Shown: positions 35,233 to 44,171 of the stretch, piece after piece
Layout of the letters: every line of letters begins with the position of its first letter
How positions within the stretch are numbered: the stretch's first letter is position 1
From: Christiangramia sp. OXR-203
Lineage (GTDB): Bacteria > Bacteroidota > Bacteroidia > Flavobacteriales > Flavobacteriaceae
Assembly: GCF_034372165.1 (NCBI RefSeq)
Contig: NZ_CP139698.1
Span: 2,046,001-2,110,000, forward strand
Reading direction: 5' to 3'
Length of the DNA: 64,000 bases
Translations under genes and position numbers: made by a program
Notes under the pieces: model-generated
Database searches by the model: none
What the model was told of the DNA's origin: nothing
What the model saw: only the letters and a program-made list of their open reading frames with translations

Positions 35233-37605
35233 ATGCTTAGAAAAATGACAATGTTACTTGTACTTCTCATTTCAACAAAGAGTATAGCACAATATGTAGC
35301 TAACAAGAGTGAAAAAAATATAGATAATTGGCCAGAACGAGTCTATGACCTTACCATTGACTACGAGACTGTAAATTTTACTGGCAAAGATGTCAAGGCT
35401 ATGACCATAAATGGCGGTATTCCAGGACCTAACCTGGAGTTTAATGAAGGTGAATTTGCCATTATTAACGTAACCAATAAAATGGACGAGGAAACATCTG
35501 TACATTGGCACGGTTTAATTCTTCCAAACTTTTACGATGGGGTTCCTTATCTCACTACGCCACCCATTAAACCGGGTGAAACCCAACAATACAAATTTGC
35601 ATTAAAACAATCCGGTACGTACTGGTATCATTCACATACAGGTCTACAAGAGCAAAGAGGTGTTTATGGCTCAATTCAAATCAATCCTAAAGAAACCAAC
35701 ATAGAATATGATAAGGATTTAGTGCTCGTCCTATCAGACTGGATGGATGAAAATCCCAAGACACAGCTTAGAAATTTAAAACGTGGCAACGAGTGGTATC
35801 TCATCAAGAAAAACCAAGTACAAAGTTGGGACAAAGTTATTGCCAAGGGAGCTACTGGCGCAAAGCTAAAAATGATGTGGCAACGTATGCCCGATATGGC
35901 AATTTTAGATAATTATTACGACAAGTTTTTTATTAATGGAGGGGCAGAACAGAATTATCCCGATTTAAGTCCTGGCGAAAAGGTTCGTGTACGTTTTGTA
36001 AATGCCGCAGCCGCCTCTTATTTCTGGCTCACATTTGGAGGTGAAGACCCAATGCTGGTTTCTGCGGATGGACTGGATGTTGTGCCTGTAGAGAAAAATA
36101 AAACCTTAATCGGTGTTGCGGAAACCTATGACTTTATAGTAACCATCCCGGAAAGCGGAAAATTAGAAATACTTGCTACCTCACAAGATGGTTCTGGTCA
36201 AGCATCAGCTTATTTAGGAAATGGTAAAATTTTGAATGCGCCTGAAGTTCCAAATCCTGACCTGATAAAGCAAATGCAAGAAATGATGGCCATGGATATG
36301 AAAATGGGCGCACCTGCAGCCAAGTTCAATCCTTCAAAGAACGATTCCATTGAAAAGATGAAAAAATACGCGATGAAAATGGATGGAATGCAAATGGACG
36401 GAATGAATATGAAAGACGATAATATGCAGATGGATGGGATGCAGAAAGACAAAGATTCCACGAAAATAAAGCTTGACAAAATGGCTCACGAAGGTATGAA
36501 AATGGAAAGTGACAAAGGGCAAATGGACGGCGGAATGAAAATGGGCTATATCGTGCCGCAAGACAAGGTTATTGGCGACAATATGAAAACGGGTGGAAAT
36601 CCTGAGTTTAACTATAACTATTTAAAAGCACCGGGAAACACTGAATTTGAAGATGGAAAACCTGTGCGCGAAATGCTTTTCAACCTTACGGGAAATATGA
36701 ATCGTTACGTATGGTCTATCAACGGTGTGCCGCTTTCGGAAACTGATAAAATTAAAATCAAGCAGGGCGAAGTGGTTCGCATTACCCTTAACAATATGAC
36801 AATGATGCATCACCCTATGCACTTGCACGGTCACTTTTTTAGGGTGTTTAACGAAAATGGCGAGCGTAGTCCGTTAAAGCATACTGTAAACGTTGCACCT
36901 ATGCAGAAAGTGGTTATCGAATTTGATGCCGTTGAGTATGGCGATTGGTTTTTCCATTGCCACGTACTTTACCATATAAATAGTGGGATGGCAAGGGTCT
37001 TCAGCTATGATACACCACGGGATGAAAGATTAAAAGGCTATCCACTTACTAATTTGACCACAGAAGCAGACCATATGTGGACTTGGGGAGAAGTTACTGG
37101 CGCAAGCCATATGACAGAATTGTTTTATACAGCAACCAATATACGTAACCAGTTCATAGTAAGAGGAGAATATGGTTGGAATGAAAATTTAGAAGCAGAG
37201 TTTACATACGAGCGTTGGCTCAATGGTTACTTCAGGGTGTTTGGTGGTGTAAATGTTGAAAATGAAGGCGAAGATAGTCTTGATGAGATTTCCACTACGG
37301 GTGTAGTTGGTGTGAGGTATCTACTTCCATTGCTTATAGATTCCGATTTGAGAATAGATAATAAACTAAGACCAACAATCTCTTTCGCCACAGCAACAAT
37401 GATATTTAGAAATGTTGCACTGTACGGTGAGTACGAATACCAAATGGACTTTGGTTGGGTTACAGATTTTGAGGAAGGAACTGATTTTAAAGAAGAAACT
37501 ACTTGGCAAGTAGGTTTAGAGTTCGTTTTGAGTCGTGATTTCTCGTTAATGGGGAGCTATGACAACCGATTTGGAGCAGGTGGAGGATTATCGCTAAGAT
37601 TTTAA
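35233..37605 (+). CDS. Multicopper oxidase with C-terminal CopB-like beta-barrel
   Basis: This 790-residue protein has a signal peptide, a three-cupredoxin oxidase (about residues 20-610) and a C-terminal outer-membrane-type barrel (about 630-790, ending GGLSLRF). Copper ligands visible are VHWHGL (about 91), WYHSHTG (about 133), HHPMHLHGHFF (about 527) and FHCHVLYH (about 575). A Met/Asp-rich insert (about 355-450, repeated MDGMQMDGMNM) resembles CopA/PcoA copper-binding repeats. The tail resembles CopB/PcoB, normally a separate protein. It probably oxidises Cu(I) at the outer membrane. A permease gene follows within 4 bases. Confidence 0.92.
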   Translation: MLRKMTMLLVLLISTKSIAQYVANKSEKNIDNWPERVYDLTIDYETVNFTGKDVKAMTINGGIPGPNLEFNEGEFAIINVTNKMDEETSVHWHGLILPNFYDGVPYLTTPPIKPGETQQYKFALKQSGTYWYHSHTGLQEQRGVYGSIQINPKETNIEYDKDLVLVLSDWMDENPKTQLRNLKRGNEWYLIKKNQVQSWDKVIAKGATGAKLKMMWQRMPDMAILDNYYDKFFINGGAEQNYPDLSPGEKVRVRFVNAAAASYFWLTFGGEDPMLVSADGLDVVPVEKNKTLIGVAETYDFIVTIPESGKLEILATSQDGSGQASAYLGNGKILNAPEVPNPDLIKQMQEMMAMDMKMGAPAAKFNPSKNDSIEKMKKYAMKMDGMQMDGMNMKDDNMQMDGMQKDKDSTKIKLDKMAHEGMKMESDKGQMDGGMKMGYIVPQDKVIGDNMKTGGNPEFNYNYLKAPGNTEFEDGKPVREMLFNLTGNMNRYVWSINGVPLSETDKIKIKQGEVVRITLNNMTMMHHPMHLHGHFFRVFNENGERSPLKHTVNVAPMQKVVIEFDAVEYGDWFFHCHVLYHINSGMARVFSYDTPRDERLKGYPLTNLTTEADHMWTWGEVTGASHMTELFYTATNIRNQFIVRGEYGWNENLEAEFTYERWLNGYFRVFGGVNVENEGEDSLDEISTTGVVGVRYLLPLLIDSDLRIDNKLRPTISFATATMIFRNVALYGEYEYQMDFGWVTDFEEGTDFKEETTWQVGLEFVLSRDFSLMGSYDNRFGAGGGLSLRF

Positions 37606-37608
37606 GAA

Positions 37609-38916
37609 ATGGCACAATACAAGAAAAATAGTTTGAGTTTAACCGGAGCGGTATCGCTTGGTACTGGTGTAATGATAGGTGCAGGAATATTTGCCTTATT
37701 AGGACAGGTAGCTGAGTTATCAGGGCAATGGTTTCCGTATGCATTTCTTGTAGGCGCTATCATTTCAGGATTTAGTGCATATACGTATGTGAAACTTTCC
37801 AATGCATTTCCATCTGCTGGCGGTATTGCTACCTATCTAAAAAAGATATATGGTAAGGGTGCGGTAACAGCTTCTGGAGCGTTACTAATGGCACTTTCAA
37901 TGGTCATTAATGAAAGTTTGGTAGCACGTACTTTTGGTTCGTACACGCTTCAATTATTCGATATAAATGACAATAGTGTTTGGGTGCCTATCCTTGGGGT
38001 AGTGCTGTTAATCGTTGCGTTTTTAATCAATATTTCTGGAAACAATATCATTGGCAAATCTTCCTTTGCAATGGCTATTTTAAAAATTGGAGGTATTGCA
38101 ATTTTTGCCATTGGTGGATTATGGGCGGCAGGATTTTCATTTTCTGAAGTTGTCCCTTCAGAAAGTTTGACAGAATACCCTATTACCAATTATTTAGGAG
38201 CCTTGGCCCTTTCAATCTTAGCTTATAAGGGCTTTACCACGATTACGAATAGTGGTGAGGAAATCACCAACCCCAATAAAAATGTAGGGCGTGCAATTAT
38301 AATATCACTGGTTATCTGTACCGTGGTATATCTACTTGTTGCATTTGCTGTTTCTTCTAACCTTACTATTGAAGAAATAATCAAAGCTAAGGACTATTCA
38401 TTGGCCGAGGCATCAAGGCCTGCTTTCGGAAAGTACGGATTGTGGTTCACGGTGGGTATCGCAATCATAGCTACTATCTCAGGTGTGGTAGCAAGCATTT
38501 TTGCAGTGTCAAGGATGACTACAATGTTAACTCAGATGAATCTAATTCCCCATAAACATTTTGGGTTACCTGGTAAGTTGCAAAAACATATGCTCATTTA
38601 CACCGTGGTTTTGGCACTTACAATGACCATTCTTTTTGACCTTACAAGAATTGCCTCACTAGGTGCTATTTTCTATCTAATTATGGATATAGGAATTCAT
38701 TGGGGCGTACTTAAAAATATGAGAAAAGAGATAAACGCCCGTGCCTCTATTCTATATACTGCTATATTATTGGATTGTATTGTTTTGGCCGCGTTCTTAT
38801 GGATAAAGGCTTCTAGCGACCTACTGGTCGTAATTGTAGCTGCAATACTGATGGTATTGATTTTTTTAGGCGAAAAATGGTTTCTAAAAAATAAAAGTGA
38901 AGAAAAAGAAAAATAG
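37609..38916 (+). CDS. APC-family permease
   Basis: This 435-residue, about twelve-TM protein starts MAQYKKNSLSLTGAVSLGTG and has the conserved GVMIGAGIFALLGQ, KGFTTITNSGEEITNPNKN and ISGVVASIFAVSRM segments. It is the intact counterpart of the broken gene at 5162 and a relative of that at 21622. It follows the oxidase gene by 3 bases in this module as the remnant and permease do on the left, so the pairing is old. The substrate is unknown. Confidence 0.92.
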   Translation: MAQYKKNSLSLTGAVSLGTGVMIGAGIFALLGQVAELSGQWFPYAFLVGAIISGFSAYTYVKLSNAFPSAGGIATYLKKIYGKGAVTASGALLMALSMVINESLVARTFGSYTLQLFDINDNSVWVPILGVVLLIVAFLINISGNNIIGKSSFAMAILKIGGIAIFAIGGLWAAGFSFSEVVPSESLTEYPITNYLGALALSILAYKGFTTITNSGEEITNPNKNVGRAIIISLVICTVVYLLVAFAVSSNLTIEEIIKAKDYSLAEASRPAFGKYGLWFTVGIAIIATISGVVASIFAVSRMTTMLTQMNLIPHKHFGLPGKLQKHMLIYTVVLALTMTILFDLTRIASLGAIFYLIMDIGIHWGVLKNMRKEINARASILYTAILLDCIVLAAFLWIKASSDLLVVIVAAILMVLIFLGEKWFLKNKSEEKEK

Positions 38917-38949
38917 ATAGACGATTTATAAATTTTAAAAAATAATAAA

Positions 38950-39510
38950 ATGAAAACAACAGTAAAACTTTTAATGGTAATAGGAATAATAGGAACATTC
39001 GTTGGTTGCAAATCAACTTTCAGTGCAAGTGAAACTATGCAGGTTGAAGAAAATAGAAATGCTGTTTATGAAGAAATCATTTCAAACCCTGTTCAATTTA
39101 CTGCATTCATAAGTGAGGCTCGGAAAAATGAAGAAGCCAAAATGATATTGATGAAATCTCATATGGAACAAATGGAATCTGGCAATATGAAAATGATGAT
39201 GCAGAAAAATCCTAAGATGAAAGAAAAAATGCAATCGCATATGCAAAATATGATGGATAAAAATCCAGAAATGAAGAAGAAGATGCAAGAGAAGATGCTT
39301 AACCAAGTGATGCAGAGCGAAAAAGGGAGAACCATGCTTATGGAAAAAATTCATGGTAATGACGATATGAAAAAAGAGATGAAAAAAAGAATGTCACAGA
39401 TGATGGATGAGAACCCCGAAATGATGAAAGAAATGATGCAGAAGATGATGGAAAAAAATCCAGAATTGATGCAGAAGATGAAAGAAAATATGAAGAATAA
39501 AGGGCAGTAA
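38950..39510 (+). CDS. Methionine-rich repeat lipoprotein
   Basis: This 186-residue protein has a lipobox (TFVGC) after the signal peptide, a SETMQVEENRNAVYEEIISN segment matching the left paralogue (2680), and repeats starting NPKM, NPEM or NPEL with many Met and Lys. The repeat spacing is 18 residues near the start and less regular later. Envelope Cu(I)/Ag(I) buffering is the likely role (inference). Confidence 0.75.
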   Translation: MKTTVKLLMVIGIIGTFVGCKSTFSASETMQVEENRNAVYEEIISNPVQFTAFISEARKNEEAKMILMKSHMEQMESGNMKMMMQKNPKMKEKMQSHMQNMMDKNPEMKKKMQEKMLNQVMQSEKGRTMLMEKIHGNDDMKKEMKKRMSQMMDENPEMMKEMMQKMMEKNPELMQKMKENMKNKGQ

Positions 39511-39568
39511 ATCTCCGAATCCTATTGGTGATGAGAACAGTTTTTTTAGCAATTAAAAAGATATAGTT

Positions 39569-39760
39569 ATGATGATGTGGTGGTGGATACTAATACCGGT
39601 TATTTTGATATTGGCCATATTCCTTTTTAGAGAAGGGAGATTTCGAAGCTCTGGTAGAAAGGGAAATCCTATGGATATACTAGACAATCGTCTTGCAAAG
39701 GGCGAAATATCAAAAGAGGATTACGAAGAACAAAAACGAACAATTAACTCTAAAAACTAA
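39569..39760 (+). CDS. SHOCT domain small membrane protein
   Basis: This 63-residue protein has a single N-terminal membrane helix (WWWILIPVILILAIFLF) and the SHOCT motif MDILDNRLAKGEISKEDYEE. It is the counterpart of 2471 and precedes DUF302, as on the left. Confidence 0.75.
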   Translation: MMMWWWILIPVILILAIFLFREGRFRSSGRKGNPMDILDNRLAKGEISKEDYEEQKRTINSKN

Positions 39761-39764
39761 GAAG

Positions 39765-40154
39765 ATGAACTATTATTTCAATAAAACTCTGAACGAAGAC
39801 TTTGACAAAGTAATCGAAAAGGTTACCGAGGAACTGAAAAAAGAAGGTTTCGGAATACTCACAGAAATCAATGTAAATGAAACGCTAAAGAAGAAACTTG
39901 ATGTTGATTTTAGGAGATATCAAATATTAGGTGCTTGCAACCCACAATTTGCTCATAAGGCCCTGGAAGCAGAAGATAAAATAGGTACGATGCTGCCTTG
40001 CAATGTTATTGTTCAACAAAAAAATGAAACTACAGTAGAGGTAGCGGCAATTAATCCGCTAGCATCGATGCAAGCAGTTGAGAACAAAAAATTAAATGAT
40101 GTTGCCAATGAAATTACAGAGAGGCTCAAAAAAGTAATTAGTCGATTAAAATAG
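39765..40154 (+). CDS. DUF302 domain protein
   Basis: The 129-residue DUF302 protein starts at ATG 39765 (MNYYFNKTLNEDFDK), chosen over an upstream in-frame ATG at 39693 inside the SHOCT gene because it aligns with 2088. The GACNPQFAHKALEAEDKIG and MLPCNVIVQQ segments are conserved. It lies 4 bases after the SHOCT stop. Confidence 0.85.
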   Translation: MNYYFNKTLNEDFDKVIEKVTEELKKEGFGILTEINVNETLKKKLDVDFRRYQILGACNPQFAHKALEAEDKIGTMLPCNVIVQQKNETTVEVAAINPLASMQAVENKKLNDVANEITERLKKVISRLK

Positions 40155-40161
40155 AAATAGT

Positions 40162-40635
40162 ATGGAAAATAGTGCGGACAAAAAACAACGATTACAAAGT
40201 CAAAATTATACAGAGAGCCGAAACACATCTTACAGTATTGTTAGACGCTACGGTTCCATAACTTTTGATGAGGCACTAACACAGTTAAGAGATGTTTTAA
40301 AGGACAAAGGATTTGACATCATCGGAGAAATGGATGTTAAGGACTACCTGAAGGACTATAACATCGATATGTCTCACCTAATAATTATGATGGTTTGTCA
40401 TAAAGAAACGGCTGCCAACTTACTGTCCAACGATATCCAAATGACCTCACTCGTGCCTTGTAAAATTAGCATCAAAGCAATCGAAGATGCTTCTTTAATC
40501 GAGGTTTCCATCGAAGACGTTGAGACAACTTGGGGCATCTCTGACAAATCCGAAATAGAAGAAATAGCAAAAAGCGTAGGACAAGATTTAAAAGAAATCT
40601 TAGACCATTTAGGTCCAAAACATTTTAAACTATAG
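40162..40635 (+). CDS. Second DUF302-like protein
   Basis: This 157-residue protein is diverged from the DUF302 copy just upstream but keeps its plan: YGSITFDEALTQLRDVLKDK, a middle MVCHKETAANLLSNDIQM with one Cys, and SLVPCKISIKAIED matching MLPCNVIVQ. An N-terminal polar extension of about 30 residues is unique. There is no counterpart on the left. Function is unknown. Confidence 0.75.
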   Translation: MENSADKKQRLQSQNYTESRNTSYSIVRRYGSITFDEALTQLRDVLKDKGFDIIGEMDVKDYLKDYNIDMSHLIIMMVCHKETAANLLSNDIQMTSLVPCKISIKAIEDASLIEVSIEDVETTWGISDKSEIEEIAKSVGQDLKEILDHLGPKHFKL

Positions 40636-40658
40636 ATTAATAATTTAATTCAAAAACA

Positions 40659-41195
40659 ATGAAAACACTATTAAAAACTTCAATTCTAACCCTTGCACTC
40701 ATTGCAATTGTAAGCTGCAAGGAAAAACAAACCGTAGAAATTAACACCCCAGAAGAGGTGAAGGCGGCCAAGAAAAAAACCGCAGATATCGCAGACCAAG
40801 GTTTTATTGACGGAATGACGGGAAAAGTATGGCACAATTACCTTGAAATTAAGATGGCGCTTGTGAGAGGTGATGCAGCAAAAGCAAAATCCATAAGTAA
40901 GGATATGGCCGCGTCTTTTGAAGAAGAAAGGATGGAGATGAAAAATCTCGCTCAAGAGATGGCAGATTCTGATGATATAGAAACGCTACGAAAACTGTTC
41001 GCCAAATTTACCGAAAAGGCCGGGCCGATGTTTGAAGACGCATTATCTGAAGGAACCATATACAAAAAATTCTGCCCAATGGCATTTAACAATGAGGGTG
41101 CCTATTGGTATGCCGATGTTAAAGAAATAACCAATCCCTATTTCGGAGATAAAATGTTGAAATGTGGGTCGGTAAAGAAAACTATTAATAAATAA
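40659..41195 (+). CDS. DUF3347 lipoprotein
   Basis: This 178-residue protein has a lipobox (AIVSC) and a DUF3347 domain closely matching the left paralogue (7331): MTGKVWHNYLEIKMALVRGD, FCPMAFNNEGAYWYADV and NPYFGDKMLKCGSVKKTI. It is the first of three DUF3347 proteins in a row. Envelope metal binding is inferred. Confidence 0.85.
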   Translation: MKTLLKTSILTLALIAIVSCKEKQTVEINTPEEVKAAKKKTADIADQGFIDGMTGKVWHNYLEIKMALVRGDAAKAKSISKDMAASFEEERMEMKNLAQEMADSDDIETLRKLFAKFTEKAGPMFEDALSEGTIYKKFCPMAFNNEGAYWYADVKEITNPYFGDKMLKCGSVKKTINK

Positions 41196-41212
41196 CCCTT
41201 AAATAAACAAAG

Positions 41213-41827
41213 ATGAAAACGATTAAACAAAAATTAATTATACCCATAATCGCTATAGCTTTAGTTAGTGTTACTGCTTGTAAAGACGGAAGTAAAAATG
41301 AACCGGCAGCACCAATGAGCAATGAAATGCATAAGGAAAATCCAAATCACGATAATAGTGATGGTCATCACGATGGTCAAAATATGGAGATGGCTATGAA
41401 CGGAGATGGGAATGGGCAAGCAGTACTAAATGACTATTTCAATTTAAAGAATGCCTTGGTGGGAGATGATAATGGTAAAGCCAAAGAACTTGGGGCAACC
41501 CTCGCAACATCCTTAGGAGATTTTGACGCTTCACAATATACCGATACCCAGCAATCAGAATTAAAGGATATTGTTGAAGATGCAGTTGAACACGCAGAAC
41601 ACATTTCAGAAAGTGATATAGCACACCAGCGAGAGCACTTTAAAATATTGAGCAAAGATGTAACCGATATGGTTGCTATTACAGGAACAGAAAACACGCT
41701 TTACCAACAGTTTTGTCCAATGTACGATGGCGGTAGTGCTTGGTTAAGTATGAGCAAAGACGTTAAGAATCCTTATTACGGAAGTCAAATGTTGAATTGT
41801 GGTAAGGTGCAAAAAGAGATTAACTAA
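41213..41827 (+). CDS. DUF3347 lipoprotein with His/Met linker
   Basis: This 204-residue protein has a lipobox (VTAC), then a His/Asp/Met-rich linker ([19 protein letters not shown]) and a DUF3347 domain ([36 protein letters not shown]). The [14 protein letters not shown] segment is shared with the protein at 42304. Its stop is immediately followed by the haem-binding gene's ATG. Confidence 0.85.
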   Translation: MKTIKQKLIIPIIAIALVSVTACKDGSKNEPAAPMSNEMHKENPNHDNSDGHHDGQNMEMAMNGDGNGQAVLNDYFNLKNALVGDDNGKAKELGATLATSLGDFDASQYTDTQQSELKDIVEDAVEHAEHISESDIAHQREHFKILSKDVTDMVAITGTENTLYQQFCPMYDGGSAWLSMSKDVKNPYYGSQMLNCGKVQKEIN

Positions 41828-42280
41828 ATGAAAATTGTAAAGATTATAGCAATAGTACTACTGGTAGCGTTCGTGGGAATTCAATTTATTCCCACTACAC
41901 GCAATCAAAGTGATACTGTACCGTCAACTGATTTTATGCTGGTCAATAATGTACCAGAGACTATTCAAAAAAAGTTACAGGTATCCTGCTATGATTGCCA
42001 CAGTAATAATACTCAATACCCTTGGTATAATAAGATTCAACCTGTTGCTTGGTTTTTGGAAGACCACATTAAAGAAGGCAAGGCCGAACTTAATTTTAAC
42101 GAATGGGATTCATTATCCAGCCGCAGAAAAGCAAGTAAGTTAAGGTCTATTATCAAGCAGATTGAAAATGGCGAAATGCCTTTGGATTCTTACACTTTTA
42201 TACATAAAGATGCTAAGTTTTCTGAAGCGGAGACAGAAGAATTAATCAGTTTTATCACACAATTAAAAGATAGTTTATAA
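41828..42280 (+). CDS. Haem-binding domain (c-type) membrane-anchored protein
   Basis: This 150-residue protein has an N-terminal membrane anchor (about residues 4-20) and a Haem_bd-type domain with one Cxx[19 protein letters not shown]. The domain continues [16 protein letters not shown] and ends in a helical [14 protein letters not shown] segment. A covalently attached haem c on the periplasmic side is expected. Electron transfer associated with copper oxidation is possible. It sits between two DUF3347 genes. Confidence 0.85.
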   Translation: MKIVKIIAIVLLVAFVGIQFIPTTRNQSDTVPSTDFMLVNNVPETIQKKLQVSCYDCHSNNTQYPWYNKIQPVAWFLEDHIKEGKAELNFNEWDSLSSRRKASKLRSIIKQIENGEMPLDSYTFIHKDAKFSEAETEELISFITQLKDSL

Positions 42281-42303
42281 ACAATAATTTAAAAATAATA
42301 AAA

Positions 42304-42864
42304 ATGAAAAATCTAAAAATGAGTATAGCAGCAATGCTATTGTTAGCAGTTTCTTTTACCAATGCACAGGAAAAAGAAAAAATGAACCACGATCACGGTG
42401 ATATGAAAATGGACCATAGTAAAATGATGGACGACAAAAGCGATATAAAAGCAGAAGCCGTATTAAGTGACTACTTTAATTTAAAAGATGCTTTGGTAGG
42501 AGATGATACTAAAAAAGCGGCACAGTCAGGCACTAAATTGGTAGCCTCACTTAAGGCATTTGACACGAAAAGTTATTCCAAAGAAGAACAGGAAGAACTG
42601 GCCGATATCATAGAAGATGCCACAGAGCACGCAGAACATATTTCTGAAAGTGCCATAGACCATCAACGGGAACATTTTAAAACCTTGAGTAAAGATATTA
42701 CAGATATGGTGGCGATAACAGGTACAAAAAACACGCTGTACGAGCAGTATTGCCCAATGTATGATAAAGGGAGTGCTTGGTTAAGCTCAAGTAACGAAGT
42801 GAAAAACCCATATTACGGAAGTAAAATGCTGAAGTGCGGGAAAGTTCAAAAGACTATTCAATAG
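42304..42864 (+). CDS. DUF3347 exported protein with His/Met linker
   Basis: This 186-residue protein has a cleavable signal peptide (about residues 1-21, SFTNAQ) rather than a lipobox, a linker rich in His, Met and Asp ([19 protein letters not shown]) and a DUF3347 domain ([37 protein letters not shown]). It is a soluble periplasmic relative of 41213. A 500-base structured noncoding region follows. Confidence 0.85.
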   Translation: MKNLKMSIAAMLLLAVSFTNAQEKEKMNHDHGDMKMDHSKMMDDKSDIKAEAVLSDYFNLKDALVGDDTKKAAQSGTKLVASLKAFDTKSYSKEEQEELADIIEDATEHAEHISESAIDHQREHFKTLSKDITDMVAITGTKNTLYEQYCPMYDKGSAWLSSSNEVKNPYYGSKMLKCGKVQKTIQ

Positions 42865-42874
42865 GTAATCCCTT

Positions 42875-43309
42875 CCCTAAGCATCTTTTTTTGCTCTGGT
42901 TTATTAGTTAACAGAAGTAAATAAGATGTCTGGGATATCTTGGGTAGTCATTAAGTCCTGTCGTGGGAAGGAAAAATAGATGATGGTTAGTGTTAGTTCC
43001 TTCCCAGGTCAGGCAAAAATTTAAGTCCTAATAAGAGAGAGGGCACATACTTTTGGTTGGTTAGTGAAGCCCTTTCTCTTAATTAGGCACAATAGATTTT
43101 AGGAAAAAGGAAGTTGATTTGGTTGATAGCGGCCTGAAAAAAAGGAAGAGATGTCAAATCGTTAGAATTGATTGTAATGCTATACCTGTTTCAGGCAAAA
43201 TAGAAAAATTTTGAAAAAGAGAAGTTTAGTGAAGAGTACTTGATTTTGAGGGGTAAACATTTTGGTTGGTTTATTGGTTAATAAAGGTTGCCTCTCATTT
43301 TCAAGTATT
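42875..43309. repeat. Array of five imperfect hairpins with related loops
   Basis: The 517 bases after the DUF3347 gene hold five inverted repeats. Arms are CCCTAAGCATCTT/AAGATGTCTGGG (42875-42887, 42923-42934); CCTGTCGTGGGAAGGAA/TTCCTTCCCAGGTCAGG (42957-42973, 42997-43013); CCTAATAAGAGAGAGGGC/GCCCTTTCTCTTAATTAGG (43027-43044, 43069-43087); GCCTGAAA/TTTCAGGC (43132-43139, 43189-43196); and AGTACTTGATTTTGAGGGG/CCTCTCATTTTCAAGTATT (43235-43253, 43291-43309). Four loops share a TGGTTGGTTAGTG-like sequence. No gene is supported in this stretch. A structured RNA array, mRNA-stabilising elements or protein-binding sites are possible. Confidence 0.6.
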
Positions 43310-43381
43310 ATTTAAAGGATTTTGCATATAAAAAAGGAAGATATAACAATGAAATAATGTTGCAATTCAGGTAATAGCAAA

Positions 43382-43486
43382 GTGCAAAATAAAAACCCGC
43401 TAAAGAAGTGGTTCAATTATATAATGTATGCTATTATAGCCCTCATAGTTTTTTGGGCTTTAGCACTACAACTCATAGGGGACTAA
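43382..43486 (+). CDS. Small single-helix membrane protein, GTG start
   Basis: A 34-codon frame starts at GTG 43382 and ends at TAA 43484-43486. It encodes a basic N-terminus (QNKNPLKKWFNYIMYA), then a hydrophobic helix (IIALIVFWALALQLIGD). The basic-then-hydrophobic plan and compact size look like a real membrane microprotein placed 15 bases before the DUF2231 gene. No homologue was recognised; an ATG also occurs at codon 15 within the hydrophobic part. Confidence 0.45.
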   Translation: MQNKNPLKKWFNYIMYAIIALIVFWALALQLIGD

Positions 43487-43501
43487 TTAAAACCGTAAAA
43501 T

Positions 43502-44149
43502 ATGAAAACAAAACATTTTTTTTCAATCATTTTGGTCATTGCCTTCTTAGGTAGTTTGACCAAAGCCCTTGCCTTAAATGAAAAACGAAATAGCCTTGAT
43601 GAAACTGAATTATCGGTCAGCATAACATCGCCCGCACAATCAGATTCTGTAAAAGCAGACTTTGATGCATTCCCCAATTTGCATCCTATGGTCGTACATT
43701 TTCCCATAGTTTTATTGTTGTTAGCGGTGGTCTTGCAGTTGATACAGCTGTTTATTTTGAACCGGACAATGGATTGGGTCATTCTTTTAATGGTAGGGTC
43801 TGGGTTTATCGGGGCATACGTTGCTGGAACATTTGTACACCCGCACACAGAAGGCCTTACCGAAATGGCAAAAAGCGTACTGGAACAACACGATAAATAT
43901 GCCAATTGGACACTATGGTCCAGTGCCCTTGCCGCTATTCTGAAAATAGCAAGTCTGTTTTGGGTCAAACTAAAGCGCGGTTTCGAAATAGCAGTTTTTG
44001 TAGTAATGGCTTTTTCGGCCTATTCCGTTTCCGAAGCAGGACATTATGGTTCGCAGCTGGTGTATATAGAGGGAGTTGGCCCACAAGGAAATTATATCGG
44101 AACCGAAAGCGAAGAAGGCCACGAGGAAAATGGTGGACATTCACATTAA
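43502..44149 (+). CDS. DUF2231-type membrane protein
   Basis: This 215-residue protein has a signal-like N-terminus (about residues 1-22) and the conserved FPNLHPMVVHFPIVLLLLAV segment, four hydrophobic segments in all. A periplasmic FVHPHTEGLTEMAKSVLEQH precedes the last two. The C-terminus is Gly/His-rich (GHEENGGHSH). It is the intact partner of the broken gene at 887. Function is unknown; the His-rich tail suggests metal contact. Confidence 0.85.
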   Translation: MKTKHFFSIILVIAFLGSLTKALALNEKRNSLDETELSVSITSPAQSDSVKADFDAFPNLHPMVVHFPIVLLLLAVVLQLIQLFILNRTMDWVILLMVGSGFIGAYVAGTFVHPHTEGLTEMAKSVLEQHDKYANWTLWSSALAAILKIASLFWVKLKRGFEIAVFVVMAFSAYSVSEAGHYGSQLVYIEGVGPQGNYIGTESEEGHEENGGHSH

Positions 44150-44171
44150 ACAAGAACTATAAACAAGAGCA

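Noticed and set aside
42865-43381. CRISPR array or minisatellite in the hairpin region
   Set aside because: Units are not identical direct repeats with unique spacers; similarity lies mostly in loop sequences, and arms differ.
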